DNA of 64,000 bases from Metaphire vulgaris. Its lineage: Eukaryota; Annelida; Clitellata; Crassiclitellata; Megascolecidae. The DNA lies in NCBI GenBank assembly GCA_018105865.1, contig CM030851.1, positions 13,294,516 through 13,358,515 on the forward strand. The letters are read 5' to 3'. The notes beneath the pieces are model-generated. The model did not search any database, was not told the DNA's origin, and saw only the letters and a list, made by a program, of their open reading frames with translations. The translations under genes and the position numbers were made by a program. Positions 29,430-42,300 of the stretch are shown piece after piece. Each line of letters begins with the position of its first letter. Position 1 is the stretch's first letter.

Positions 29430-30179
29430 AAACTTCTACAGCGCCCCGGAAAGCAGCACAGCAGTAGCTGCTTATTCTTATGCGCTAACGTCCGCAGCCT
29501 ACGCTCAATCTAAGTGTCGTGCCTCATTTTGGATTCGCCAAGCCACGATGCGTGACGATTTCCTTTTCAACGCGTGGCCGAACAACCTTAAAATAGTCTG
29601 CCTTCAGTGTTGAGTCAGATGTTACAGTATATATGCGCCTGTCTGATATATGCGTATACGTTTGACATCATACAGAATTTCAGTTTATAATATAATATAA
29701 CAAGGTTTAAAGAGGTTCAGTAGGGACTGCCCTGTGTGAGAACCACTGTTTAGGCGTACATAGCAAAACGTTCGAACGAAACATCTGAAGTAAGTAGCTT
29801 TTTGGTCTTTGTAAGTTCGTCAATAAGAGACGAGTGGAGAGGGGGTGTGGTAAAGTGACTTCTATTCAAACCTTTTTACATCCAGTTTGTAGAAGCGGTC
29901 TCACAACTATAAATCAATATTTTTACGAAGAAAATTTGGTTATTGCGGGATCTGGGCCTTTAGAATTCGTAAGTACTGCTTGCTTGACTTACCCACCTTA
30001 GATTGCCCCCCCCATAATCTGACTGATCTTTGCGGCTTGACCTGGCTCTAATTCGGTTTGGATTTGGTGCGCTGCCGGCTGATGTCCTAAACATTATGAC
30101 AGTGGCGCCATAGAAGTTTATTGATTGCTTGCTTGATTGATTTATTGAATCGATCGATTGATGATCTTGAATTTCAAGA
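29430..30179. other. Intergenic upstream of Ly6 gene 3
   Basis: 29695-29760 is a reversed 3' end of the CR1/L2-like family (CCCTGTGTGAGAACCACTG). 30020-30130 is a SINE-like patch ending TGGCGCCATAGAAGTTTA. Nothing else is recognised. Confidence 0.5.
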
Positions 30180-30859
30180 ATGAATGTTTGGGGCGAGATC
30201 CCGATTTCTAGACCAGTTCTTCTTCTGTCCCTCCTTCTTTGCGTTCGTTCGACGTTTGCGACGGTGTCTTGTTACGGGTGTTACAACGATCAAACCCGCG
30301 GTCTCAAAACGAGGCTCGAACCGTTTGCGGAAAACGTCTCCAGCGTCTCCTGCAAGGAAAACTATCCTTCGCCAAAGTCTACGTGCCAGGGGCTTGCCTG
30401 TTTCGTCATCAAAAACGACTTAGCTACTAAAGGTAGGCCTATAACCGGTCTGGATTTGACGGTGGCCCTAAGAGATACAGCGCCCCATTTTCCTGGGGAG
30501 GGGGAGTAGGAAGGTGTTAGCCCTCCAGCGGTCAGGATGAACCCCGGTGGAGTTAGAAGGTTTTGTTTCTTACCTGTCCACCTCCCCCTCCCTCACTGGG
30601 GGGAGGGGGCGAAACATGTTGGGATTTTGCGTACCCGACCCCGTTGCTTTTATCTTATTTTTTATCTAGTTGCGTTAAACAAAGTTCTCAGATTTTTTTC
30701 GTCTCGTCAAAATTCAATGTAACTGCTTATTCTAAAAATATTTAGTTGATAAAGCAGCAAATATTTGTATCATAATCCAAAGGATAAGAACTATTGAGAA
30801 CTTTTGTAAGTGGCCCCTAATTTTGGTGGGGGAAACCTTGTTCATAATACTGTATATAA

Positions 30860-30915
<56 letters not shown>

Positions 30916-31575
30916 CTTGACAATTTGTATAGCGCAGTAATATAGCTTGGGAGGACCATGTACAAGAGCACTTTTTATACATGAAAAACATTGTTTGTAT
31001 GAATATGAATTGTGTTTTGTGCACGATGCATGCGGAAAGTTAACTATACAGGGCCTAATCGGTTAATATTTCGATCATATTTGAAATGGATGAAGGACGA
31101 ACACCTTAAAAATATTTCATGTTTCTATAGTAAATTAATGTCTCACACTGCAATGTTTGCAGGTTACACACTTGAATCGACATGCTTCAATCAAGTAGAC
31201 TTGGACCGCAAAGGGATAAAAGTAATCCCGACACAGGCTTTGACATGGAATCTGCCTATCACTCCAGAGATCTGCGATGTCTTAAACCAATATCAGAGTG
31301 AATACAGAGTCTATTACTTCGCCAATATGTGCTGCTTTACCGTACAGGGATACTTGAACGAAACTCTTATAACGTCGTACAATATAACCTACTGTGCGTG
31401 TACTAACGATTACTGCAACTCGAACATTACTGGTTTCTTGCCCTCTATGGCCAGCGACCCACATCCAGCGGCTATCGGAGGACTGGCTGGTAGACTACGG
31501 TTGAATCAATGGTGTCTTTATGCAGCATTCTTAAGAAAGGAGACATACATACCTGATTTTAAAATTCTATGCTGA
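30180..31575 (+). CDS. Ly6/uPAR-like protein, two exons
   Basis: Exons 30180-30432 and 31163-31575 (donor G|GTAGGC, acceptor TTTGCAG, phase 1) give 221 aa. The leader contains PVLLLSLLLCVRSTFA and is followed by VSCYGC, the domain start. Exon 2 has STCFNQ, NMCCFTV and YCACTNDYCNSN, the closing signature. N-glycosylation sequons include NVSS, NETL, NITY and NITG. Unlike its two neighbours it does not end in a good GPI signal: the tail LRLNQWCLYAAFLRKETYIPDF is polar. A donor-like GGCTGGTAGAC near 31490 could lead to an unseen last exon, so the C-terminus is uncertain. Confidence 0.78.
30857..30915. repeat. (TTA)n microsatellite
   Basis: About 19 triplets in the intron of Ly6 gene 3, followed by the GTATAGCGCAGTAAT patch. 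Confidence 0.95.
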
Positions 31576-31749
31576 CTGCAAACTGAACAAAGAATTGCAT
31601 TCATAACTAGCCTATATATATATATATACTGTATATAACTATATATATACTGTATATATACACTTAAATGAGATTTTTGGACTGGCAAAGAACCGTGTGC
31701 GATTTCATTTTAGGTCGTCCAAAAACATTACCACTCAACAAGATATAAA

Positions 31750-31944
31750 CAGTGGCGGCTCCACCGGGGGGGGCCAGGGGGGCCCGTGCCCCCCTAATGA
31801 GAGCCTGGCCCCCCCAGTGGCCCCCCCAGTTGGGACCCTATACTTAATGCTACATACATTAAACAACAAATGGTTGGCCCCCCCCATGATTAAAGTTGCC
31901 ACCCCAACGGCCCCCCCACTTGCCAAATCCTAGAGCCGCCACTG
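31750..31944 (-). mobile_element. hAT-like MITE (CAGTGGCGGCTC family)
   Basis: Reverse orientation. Perfect 8-bp target duplications GATATAAA at 31742-31749 and 31945-31952. Confidence 0.92.
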
Positions 31945-31959
31945 GATATAAATCTGTTG

Positions 31960-32740
31960 GTAAACGCACCGATATCTATCACTTGAATAATATTGAAAGA
32001 CTAATCGTGTTTCTTTGAAGTCCCAAAATTCCAGAACTTTCTTCCTCTGTCTGTAATATTTCCCAACGATTGGGATGGATTTGAAGTAGAGGCCATACCA
32101 TCGATTCATACCCTTAGCGTGCTAGAGCCGATGCTATACGAAGTAGAAGTTCATGATTGTGATATTATAACTAACAAATTATTGGAAATCGCACAGAGAG
32201 ATTCACCACACGAAGAGTGTATTGACAACCATTTAACCTACTGTACTTTCTATGATTCTATCCAAGTTTGCACGACAACTTTACACATTAGCTTTTGTCT
32301 ATGGTTATAATATTGGCAGATATGCCATTGGTAGCCCTTTACAATATTCTACCAATCTTATCTTTGAAATTTGTATCGAAAACTAATTTAAGAAGGAATA
32401 TAAATACTTGATTAGTATTATTCCAACACAGTTATAGTCAATACAAGGTTTAATAATGTAGATAAAAGATGCAAAAAGGGAGTAAACTCCTGCCAGTAGT
32501 TACCTTGAATAAAGTAACTAATTTCAAATATGTACAGTGTAAGTAGCAGTTAGATGGTATTAAAGCAGACAAATTTATTAATTAAAGGTAAAATAGGGGG
32601 TAAATATACAGTAGAATGAGTACACAAATTAGTAACTGTTAGATATAAAGAAATATTTAGTTTTAATTTGGTCAGTCGGCTGAAATCATCATTATCATGA
32701 AATGCAATGCAATAAGTTTGAAAAGTAAAATTTAGCAATA
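31960..32740. other. No recognisable feature
   Basis: AT-rich unique-looking sequence with only short chance frames. Confidence 0.4.
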
Positions 32741-32798
32741 GGCCTAATTATTGTATAGAAACCAGTTTCAAACCGTCGCGTGCATGAAATACACTCAC

Positions 32799-32947
32799 AA
32801 ACGCTCGGAACCGGGCGTCGGCACCTAAGAAATATTGCGCTGTTCCCCAGTTGACTCCCTTCGGAAAAATGCAACGTCGGTTAAATTCAGGGACCGGGTA
32901 GTTATGTGGGTGGTATGCGATGTCACGACGGTGCGTCTCTGTCTCGC
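32799..32947 (-). CDS. Candidate exon, unknown protein
   Basis: On the minus strand a GGCAG acceptor and a GTGAGT donor bound an open frame of about 49 codons (ETETHRRD ... VNWGTAQYFLGADARF). GC content is higher than the surroundings. A possible signal-peptide exon lies upstream (33251 leftwards: MASAKVIIAFFFALLACW), but no clean junction joins them. I do not recognise the family. Confidence 0.35.
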
Positions 32948-33124
32948 CTGCCAATCCAATATTGTTCTGCTTACAAAACGACTAATCTACAGAAGAAAGT
33001 CTACCGCAGGGAATCACTCATCAATTCTCGCGACAATGGACTCTATTCAAATAGTCACCAGGTTGTCATTATTTCACGCGCGTTCTCGTGCAACGGAAGA
33101 GGCGTTAGCCTACAAGCCATTGTT

Positions 33125-33251
33125 AGAAATCAACGAACTTTAAACACTTCATTTCCCCCTCTGCAAGTGCTTCAGAAACGGCGTTGCCTGCATTAGCCCA
33201 GCACGCTAGTAACGCAAAGAAGAAAGCAATTATTACCTTAGCGCTCGCCAT
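33125..33251 (-). CDS. Candidate signal-peptide exon
   Basis: ATG at 33251 opens MASAKVIIAFFFALLACWANAG, a good secretory signal with an ANA-G cleavage site. The frame runs 42 codons and stops with no strong donor. It may be the first exon of the gene that includes 32799-32947. Weak evidence. Confidence 0.25.
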
Positions 33252-33419
33252 AAATTGCTGTCGGCAAAGACAGTCAGCGATAGGAGTCCCTTTCAATGAC
33301 ATTAAATTTTCTTCTGGCTGAATGCTGTCTGATGCCTGGCCTTCATCTAAAATAATGACCTCGATGTAAAAATGCATCCAGGGTTCAGGCCTGTGCACAT
33401 TATTCTAATACACCTGATA

Positions 33420-33660
33420 GCGTTATAACAAGAGCAGAAGTTAACGGTAGTGAGCATATCCAATTTCCTAACGCCGTATAGAACTCCGTTATAACGTACT
33501 TAGCCGGTCTGTATAGAATTTAGTGCGTTATATCTGAGGTACATTATATCCGATAGCATTCAGTATGGTGGTGCACACCACACGGGACCGCACATTGCGG
33601 TACGCTGTAGCCGAGCATACGTTATGACCGAGTCCGTTATAACGAAGTTCTACTGTAGTT
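33420..33660. mobile_element. Possible pogo/Tc1-like MITE
   Basis: Rich in GTTATAACG words and ends CGTTATAACGAAGTTCTACTGTA, a terminal style common in pogo-type elements. The left end is not clear. Confidence 0.4.
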
Positions 33661-33756
33661 TTCACGCTGCTAACCTGCCACTCGTGAGTTCTATAGCCAG
33701 TCACAAGTTTACTATAGGAGAGTGTTGCATATTTTCGATATTTTATGCAGTGTTTA

Positions 33757-33925
33757 TTCTAGGCCTTCTCTGGGGGAATCCCCCAAGTTTTAAGATCCCC
33801 CAATTTTTTATATGTTGCCTGGGGATGGAAATTTCCCCTCCAAAAGTGTGGAGACTCAGACCTTCCCCCCAAAAAAAACACATTTCAAAATCCCCCAATG
33901 TCAAGGTGGCTAGAATAAACACTGT
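33757..33925. mobile_element. MITE (TTTATTCTAG ... CTAGAATAAA)
   Basis: Short inverted ends around a C-rich and T-rich non-coding core; relative of 9366-9535. Confidence 0.6.
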
Positions 33926-34045
33926 TTTTATGAGTTCTTGAACAAGACAACTCTGTGCTGAATGGAAAGAAACTGCTTAAGATTAATGAGTTATTACTAA
34001 ATTGCTACATCATTAATATAGGGCCTACATTCTCTGCAGTGTACC

Positions 34046-34049
<4 letters not shown>

Positions 34050-34092
<43 letters not shown>
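34050..34092. repeat. (TA)n microsatellite
   Basis: About 21 units. Confidence 0.95.
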
Positions 34093-34096
<4 letters not shown>

Positions 34097-34534
34097 CTTT
34101 GCCCATTCGGTTAGCGACAGTAATAACAAAGTACTCTACTGCCAAGGACAAGTATTTCAATAGACCTATCGTATACGAGGGCCTCAGTAAATGGTGTTTA
34201 TGCTCAATAGTGGTTACCACGGGAGAATTGAGCGTATTTTCGAGAATTATATTTGGGTCGCAACAATTTACAGTTTTATATGAGAAATCATTGAAATGTA
34301 TTGCCTTATATGAAATAAGTTACACCTTGCTTAATAAAAGGTAGGGGCGGCCTATTTACACCCTAAAATGTTCGATCTTCACTGTGATATGTAGGAAGGA
34401 TTATAACTAAAATTTTAAATTCTAGAGTGGTTTGTTCTTGGCAGATGAAGGCTGAACCCCCGCAGTTCTAGGCAAACCGGGCATCCAATATTATTTAATG
34501 GAATTATTCTTACGCAATTAAGAAACGCTGCAAA

Positions 34535-34700
34535 GGCAAAACGCGGGTCTAGAGAAGGCAATGTCAAACTACTATAGATTAAGTAATGGCGTAAGCCGCC
34601 TGCGTTGCTGGTTGCTTGCCTGGTACAAGGAGATCAGCGCCGGGGCGTATGCTCGTTCGAGTACTGGGCTACCGTACCTTTACCTTTTATTATGACACGC
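34535..34700 (+). mobile_element. SINE body (5S-SINE family, headless)
   Basis: Matches 12075-12235 (GAGCAATGGCAAACTA-type and CGAGTACTGG segments) but lacks the 5S-like head. Confidence 0.65.
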
Positions 34701-34930
34701 GTCCAAGTACTTACTGTATTGGTGTTTTCCGAAATTCACAGCAAACATTAAGACGCAAGAACGATTAGAGGAAAAACGGGAAATCTCGATGCTGACGTCC
34801 AAATAATATTAGAGGACCAACGGTTATCAGAGAGTTAGGAATAATATCCCAGGATGGAAGGCTATCGTTCACGCGGTGTGCCAGACTCATTGGCATGCAC
34901 ATGGGTGTTGGTCACGGCGGGGGTGAGGCG

Positions 34931-35112
34931 CAGGGATATTTCTAGGATTGTGAATTGGGGGGTGTCGACCTCAAATTGGGGGTGTCCGGAGCTAATTAGT
35001 ATGCATTTTGTATTCATACCATTGTGTCACATTACCAAATTGTGGGGGTGTCGACCTCAAATTGGGGGGGGGGGGTGTTTGGGTGTGTTAAGGGCGTGCA
35101 AAAATATCCCTG
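34931..35112 (+). mobile_element. hAT-like MITE (CAGGGATATTTCTAGG family)
   Basis: Ends CAGGGATATTTCTAGG and AAAATATCCCTG; perfect 8-bp target duplications GTGAGGCG at 34923-34930 and 35113-35120. Four other copies in the window. Confidence 0.9.
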
Positions 35113-35573
35113 GTGAGGCGGGCCTCTATTAGGACGTGCGGGCCCTGGGATTTGCGCATAACATTGAAAAATAAAAATCTGGGGGAGGGGAGGGGAGGGG
35201 AAGGAGGGCAGGTAGCGTGATCGAAGAGAATACGTGAATGAGCGAAGAACTCATTGGTGACTGCTTTGCTCGTCGGATACTTTTTATCCGATGTGCCCCC
35301 CGCTCCCCTATTCCTGGACCCTGGCTAAAACACTGGCCAGTAAAGCGCTGTGTAACAACGCCTGCGATGGTAAATTGCATTAGATCTGTTACAAATGTTG
35401 ATCTCACTAATAAAAAGGAGTGAGAGACCATAACTATGAACCGCTGTGACCATCAGTTTGTGTAGCTAAGCATTGCGCAAAACGTGAATATATATCGCAA
35501 AAACTGGCGATCCTTCTCAAGCAGGATTATAGATTAAAGAGCTGCGCGGTTTTTAGATAGGTTAATATATAAT

Positions 35574-35759
35574 CAGTGGCGGCTCCACCGGGGGGCCAGA
35601 GGGGGCCCGTGCCCCTATTGAGTGCCTGGCCCCCTCAGTGCCCCCCAGTTGGGACCCTATACTTAATGCTACATACATTAAACAACAAATGGTTGGCCCC
35701 CATGATTAGAAGTTGCCACCCCAACGCCCCCCACTTGCCAAATCATAGAGCCGCCACTG
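35574..35759 (-). mobile_element. hAT-like MITE (CAGTGGCGGCTC family)
   Basis: Perfect 8-bp target duplications TATATAAT at 35566-35573 and 35760-35767. Confidence 0.92.
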
Positions 35760-36269
35760 TATATAATTGATTAAGAAGTTGGCCTAAGACATGTTTCTCC
35801 CACAACGAAACAAACTGAAATTATGCAATAACGGCCCCTAGAACTGTTGAATCTAACTAACACAGTAATTTCAGTAACAGTCTCAATAAAGCCGCTTCAC
35901 ATACTTTTGAAATTCGGCGATGCATAAACTGAAGAAAAGAAGATTGAGCAAGTCGAGTAGAAAAAGAAAATTGAGCAAATAGAAAATCTTGGTGAATTGT
36001 TACTTGTAGATACACTGTATCACGATAACACGTGAATACATAATTACATAATACATAGATTACGGTAATAGAAACGTCGCTTGAATAGAAGCTAATTATA
36101 TTATTATGCAGCGAAGATAAGTGAGCACGTTTTAGAATTCAGTTAGTGCAGATCTGTAAAAAATTCAAGTTTCTTCTATATCTGGATACCACCTCGGCGA
36201 GAAGTAACGCGTTTGGTAATACCTTCTCCTAAAAAACAAAATACATGCAGTGCTTAGAAATTACCACAC

Positions 36270-36317
<48 letters not shown>
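36270..36317. repeat. (AAT)n microsatellite with CACTTCTATAGCACC patch
   Basis: About 15 triplets followed by the same small patch that follows (ATT)n elsewhere in the window. Confidence 0.85.
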
Positions 36318-36319
<2 letters not shown>

Positions 36320-36391
36320 TCATGCACTTCTATAGCACCATTTCTAATACAACATCTAATGTGGACTTCGGTATTTTTAAATTGTTCATCG

Positions 36392-39300
36392 TCACAAGGA
36401 ATAAAAGTATATAAATTGTATCATCAGTTTGGTGTAGGTCCCATAAACGATATAGAGATTGTAGCAGGAAAGAATTTCATACCGTTGTGGCTGTTTCGTT
36501 CTCTTTGCTCCAACGGGTATCAACAGGCAACAACCGGTACACCAACAGCTGCATGCAACTGCCCCGACAGCGAATGCGCCAAGTACAAGACCCAGGCTAA
36601 TGGCAAGAGTTTTTCCTACAGTATCGTTGTTGTCTGTCAAAATGGAATGGAAAAATCATTTGGACCGACTTTTTTCAAACAGTCAATTATTGTTTTTTGT
36701 TTATTTTCGTTTTCTCTGCGAAATACGCGTTTTTCAATTATTTCATATAGGCCTATGCAGTGCATTTCTATACGCTTCAACAGCAAGATAATATAATAAG
36801 ACAATAATGTAACAAGAAGATAAATTAATAGATAATATAATAAGACAATAATGTAACAAGAAGATAAATTAATAGATAATATAATAAGACAATAATGTAA
36901 CAAGAAGATAAATTAATAGATAATATAATAAGACAATAATGTAACAAGAAGATAAATTAATAGATAATATAATAACACAATAAGATAACAATAAGATAAT
37001 ATTATAACGACACAATAATACAGCAACAAGATAGTATAATGGATAATATAATAACACAATTATATAACAGCAAGATAATATCACAATAATATAACAGAAA
37101 GATAATATAGAAATAACACGATACTATAACAACAAAATAATATAATACCAAGATAATAAAATACCAAGATAATATAATAGCAATATACTATGACAACAAG
37201 GTAATATATTATAATAACGAGGTTTAGAGTGGTTCAGTAGGATCTGCCCTGTGTGAGAACTACTCTGTTTAACCAATCCGTTTATTCACATTATGGTCTT
37301 GCTATGTATAATCTCATTCTTTGCCATCTTGTCCTCTTGTAGGTTTGTTCCTGTATTCTCTTTCTTTGTCTTCCTGTCTTTGCAGCCACAAATAACAACA
37401 CTTAGCCGTATACAATGGCATAAATACCTCATTCAGTAACTGTTTAACTGCCACAATATGCTATATACAGTCCGATAGCTGCACAAGACCAGTCTAACAT
37501 TCTATAGTACTTAGGTTTATTCAACCACAACAACTCTAAGCAGTGGCGTAGCCAGGATTTTCGGAAGGGGTTAGTTTTTTGGTTTTGACCATGAACAACA
37601 TCGGAAAAATCTTGACAAGCAAAAAAGATTGTCACCTCTTAAAACCGTTACATTCTATAACCAAGGAGAGGTTTCACCCCAAAATCACGTCCCAAAATTA
37701 ATAATGCATAGGAACTCATTAAAAATATTTGTCGGCAGCCAACGGGGGTTTTTAACCCCAACCCCCTGGCTACGCCACTCACCCTAAGAGCCTAAACCTT
37801 TTACCAATGACAATCGCAACAGAATTATACACTTCTTAGTCAAGACCAACTGCAGTGGACACTTTCAGATCAAAGTCAAGAGCTTATCGAAAATCAGCAT
37901 CATGAGATTTTCTGTCCTGGGAGAGTTTCAGGGCTCCATTGTTTCCATTCCTTTGTGTCTTACCGCTTATTTGATCTCTGCATAGGTTTTGTGACGCTGT
38001 GCATCTGTTTTTTCAACACCCAGTCTAATGGCATCCTCTCTGGTCTTCCTTTTGTCTTATTATTAAACATCTAATCTTGAACCTTATCAGTAAAGATGCT
38101 ATTCTTTATTTTTCTCACCAGGGGTCGCTGTTGTTGTTCTTGCAGGTGGTCGGGTGGCAACCGGAGCAGACGACAGTGGCGATTGTCCAGACGGTGATGT
38201 CGACGACGACAACGACGACGGCGTTGAAGTGCTTGGAGTGAGTACAGGAGTGCTAGCTGAAGTGCTGGTCGCTGGCGTATCAGTTGCAGCTGCTGTAGCT
38301 GATGATGGAGATGAGAGAGCGACAACCGACGCCGAAGGTAACGAAGGGTTGGACGTGGATGCTTCACTCGGAGTCATCATTGTTGTTGTTGTCGTTGTCG
38401 TCGTCGTAGTAGTAGTGGTTGTCGCTAAGACATCTGGAAAATTAAAATCATAAAAATACGCAGTGGCGGTTCTAAGATTTCTTTGTGGGGGGATGAAATG
38501 AATTCATAAGAAGCTGGTGGGAGGATGAAAACAGAAGCGAAAAATTAATTAACAAACATGCCTTCCCCGCACAGCAAACGTAACTACAGTGTAACTCATA
38601 AGCTGTTTAAATGTCATTTTGCCATTAGCAATTTGCTGGCATTTTAATAGTTCCACGCGTACAAGACCAAGAGAACGAAGCTTACGTAGAATTGGCTAAC
38701 CATGCACAGACCTATATTTCGTGACATGTTTAACACGTTGAGCGCTAGGGACGTCAACTGACGTCCTTATTTTGGTTTCTCAGGGCGCTAGGGACGTCAT
38801 ATGACGTCCTTAGTTCAATGCAAAATAATTTAGCTTATGTGGATCTTGGAATCATTCTCCTGCTTCCTTTAGCTACTAGAATGAGTGACCAATCAAAAAG
38901 GCGTATTCTATGGAAAATGTATGAATATTTGTCCTATAAACATTTGTTCAAAAAACCACAATATACTCAACCACAGCCTCGTAATTATAATCCTCCCTGA
39001 CGCGTCGTATAAACGTACACCCGGAGAATTCCTGCTACAATGTAATTACGTGGCTTGCATTGTCAAGTCTTCCATCCAGTGAAGCGGACAATTTTTGGCT
39101 CAGGGTGTGAGGGAGGCATTTGGACCAGGTAATAAAGGCTGGAATTTAAATTGAAATTGTTTCCATTTTATGGCAGTAATTTCTCCACTCGCCATTGTTG
39201 AGCTAAGTTCAGCTAACTATTGTTCCGTCACCTTACAGGGCACCGGCATTTTTCCTATGAATTGGTGCATACCTGAGTAAAGAGAACTTGATACTAGTAA

Positions 39301-42300
39301 CAGATGGCCTCGAAACGCATCTGCTTCAAAATATTTTCCTTTACAGGCGTCTAACGTGATTGTGTCTTGAAAATAATCTAGCGGTATTCACGTTGGTCAC
39401 GCATGAATTCATTCGACACCAGCCGCGCCCCAGCAATCAATCGCATCGCAGTCAACGTGTTAAGGTCTTATTAGAAGAAGAAGAATTTTAGAAAATACAG
39501 CACCGGTCCCTAGTGCAACTGGAACATTTTCTACCGGCCTGCTTAACTTAAGTGCTTAGGGAACACTGGTGTGTGGTCTAAATAGCCATCATCCAACTAA
39601 TTTGCTATGTTTATGCAATGTATATTGATGGTTATACAGTACTTGCGATATTAAAATCACGCCATGAAGATGATTGACATGTATTTTTAAGTGTTCGGAT
39701 GACAACGAAAACGACCAAGGTGCAATTTGTGACCTGGAGCAGTGGGGGGGAGGCTCGGGGGAGCATGGGAACATGGGGAAATATGGGGAATAATCTTGGC
39801 TGGGATGTCAGCAAACACATCTGTGGGGATGTAGCTGGGCCGTGGGAAGTAAAATTCCCCCCTTTCACCCACAAATCGCACCCTGAAAACGACCGTGTGT
39901 CCCAGAGATGGCAATGGGTCACTGGGTCATCAAATGGGTTACCATTTACTTAACTAGTCACGGGTCGATGGGTCTTGACCCATCCCATGGCCCATCGAAT
40001 TATTCAGAATGCGGGGGCAGCTAAGCCACGAATTTCCAAGATTACGGTCCATTGACGAATAAATAACTATACTTCTATACTCTATGGCTATGACGCACTC
40101 TTGCAATGGCCGCTATTCAACATTGCTTTTGACATGGCTTACCGACTTTCAGGACCCATGGGTTACAGATTACATTGATTATCAAGGGTTCCGTGGGTCA
40201 CGTGGGATTCATGGGTCACTTTGAGTGAACCCCCCCCCCCATTGCCATCTCTGACGTGTGTTCTGTCTGGTTAATGCCTAGAACTTACTGTTTACAGAGC
40301 AGTTGGCAATGAAGTTGGGCTTATTGGTTGCCAGGAAGTGGGGTTGATCTGGAGAATTCGGGGCAGTGAAGGTCAACTGACATCCATACGTTTGTACATC
40401 GTCACTAGCAACAGGAAGCTCAGACGTGGCGATCTGTAGGCCTGGGTTCGAGTTGCTAAGAGCTTTTCTTTCGGGTTCGTCTCGAAGCACCATCGCCCCG
40501 CTGCTGTTCGTCCACGTCATGACTGGATTAATCTGTTGGTTAGCATAGCTTGCGTATTCGACGCTACAGTTCAACATTACAGCGCTAGGATTCGACGCAT
40601 CCAAGGAACACGTTGGTCCGCTTCCTAAACAACAATATGCAGTAATCTGTTTAGACAGGACTTCGGCATCTGGTGACTGTTATCTTACTCTACAGTTTGT
40701 GTAATACAGTGTTGGCAGAAATATTTTGAGTGATTTGTTGCAATTCGAAAGCTCGAAATTAGTTGTGCACAGAAAAAGAAACAGAAACAGGACATAGGAC
40801 CCCAAAACCCCCGATACCCTCTGAATTTGAGACCCGACACCCCTAACACCCCCTCCAATCTGAGGCAAAGATTACCTGTTTTCCTTTTCAGACTTTTTGG
40901 GAGACTTGATAAGGTTTTTTGCGTGTCAGACTGTTTTCGGCAGAGATCCCCAAATTCCGACACCCCCTTCAAATGTTCCCTACCCCCCCCCCAATTCACA
41001 ATCCTAGAAATAACCCTGATAACGGCCTCTTAATAATAACAATAACGGCTTACTAATGACGACTAAGGCAGCTCCAGTTGAACAGTCTGGACTCTGGTAG
41101 TTCTGGATGTACAGTCCGGCCGTAGCAAACGTAGTAGTTCCGCTCGGTTCCACGGTTGCCTTGAATATCGTCAGTCCCGTTTGATTCGCTGCGTATGTTG
41201 GCGATGGGGTGGCGAAAGGATCAGTTATCACATCGTCGTAATTAGTAAGGTCCTGCAGTGAACCCTGTATCGAGATGGATGGAGCCACTTGCCATTGGAC
41301 ATTCTGATTGGCGATCGCTTTCCGAAGCACAGTTGAATTGCCTTCGTAGACGACTGTATTCACCATATTCTGACATGTATCCTGGGCAGACGTGCCTAAC
41401 ATGTAGTGACCAACAGTTAATTTTTGCATTTCTCTATTTACTTATCCCAATTATGTCTACTTAATCTGAATCGAGGAAGGTCATGCAAATACGAAAGTGG
41501 CGTAGCCGGGATTCCGGAATGGAATGGGGAGGAGGATATCATCATTTTCTCATTTTAAAAAGTGACGACGAGCAATACAATGTCGTTCTGGAAATCGCTT
41601 TCAGCTTTCGTGCATCCTCCTCGATTTCATAACTCCAACCCCACCCTCCTCCAAACTACTCAACAGATTTTCACAAATCCCCTGACCAGTCCCAGTCAGA
41701 ATAGGGGTGGGGGTCTCCCAGTGTTCCCTCCCACGTGGCGACGCCAGTGAAATACGATTAGAGTCTTGCTTGTTATTGCAGGCCAATGTCTCTGGAAAAT
41801 GTTTCGAAGAACAGCTTGCAGTGAAATGCCACATGCTGTCAACTAGCGATCAATCAAAATTAAGCTTGCAGTGAAATGCCACATGCTGTCAACTAGCGAT
41901 CAATCAAAATTACAATCAAATAACAATCAGAAATCTTGAAAACTCTTCGCTCCATCGGCCCTTAATGATATCAGAGCAATGGAAAAAATACGCGAAGCAG
42001 CCTACGTTGAAGCAACGACATAGAGAAAAACAGCTGAATTCCACCCAGAAATCGCACTCTGAAAACGTCACTTGGTCATCAAATGGGTCACCATTTACTT
42101 AACGGGTCGCGGGTCGATGGGTCTTGACCCATCCCATGACCCATCGAATTATTCAGAATGCGGGGGGCAGCTAAGCCACGAATTTCCAAGATTACGGTCC
42201 ATTGACGAATAAAGAGCTATACTTCTGTACTCTATGGTTATGACGCACTCTTGCAATGGCAGCACTGTTTCCATTTTTGATCGCTATTCAACATTGCTTT

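Larger units (their letters stand above)
39895..42035. repeat. Tandem duplication unit 1 (V-C2 module)
   Basis: Carries exons 41054-41395 and 40289-40624 plus introns, and stops inside a 3' remnant of the signal-peptide exon (AGAGAAAAACAGCTGAATTC near 42020). Homologous to 42047-44800. Near 41815-41930 a 54-bp piece is itself duplicated in tandem. Confidence 0.85.
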
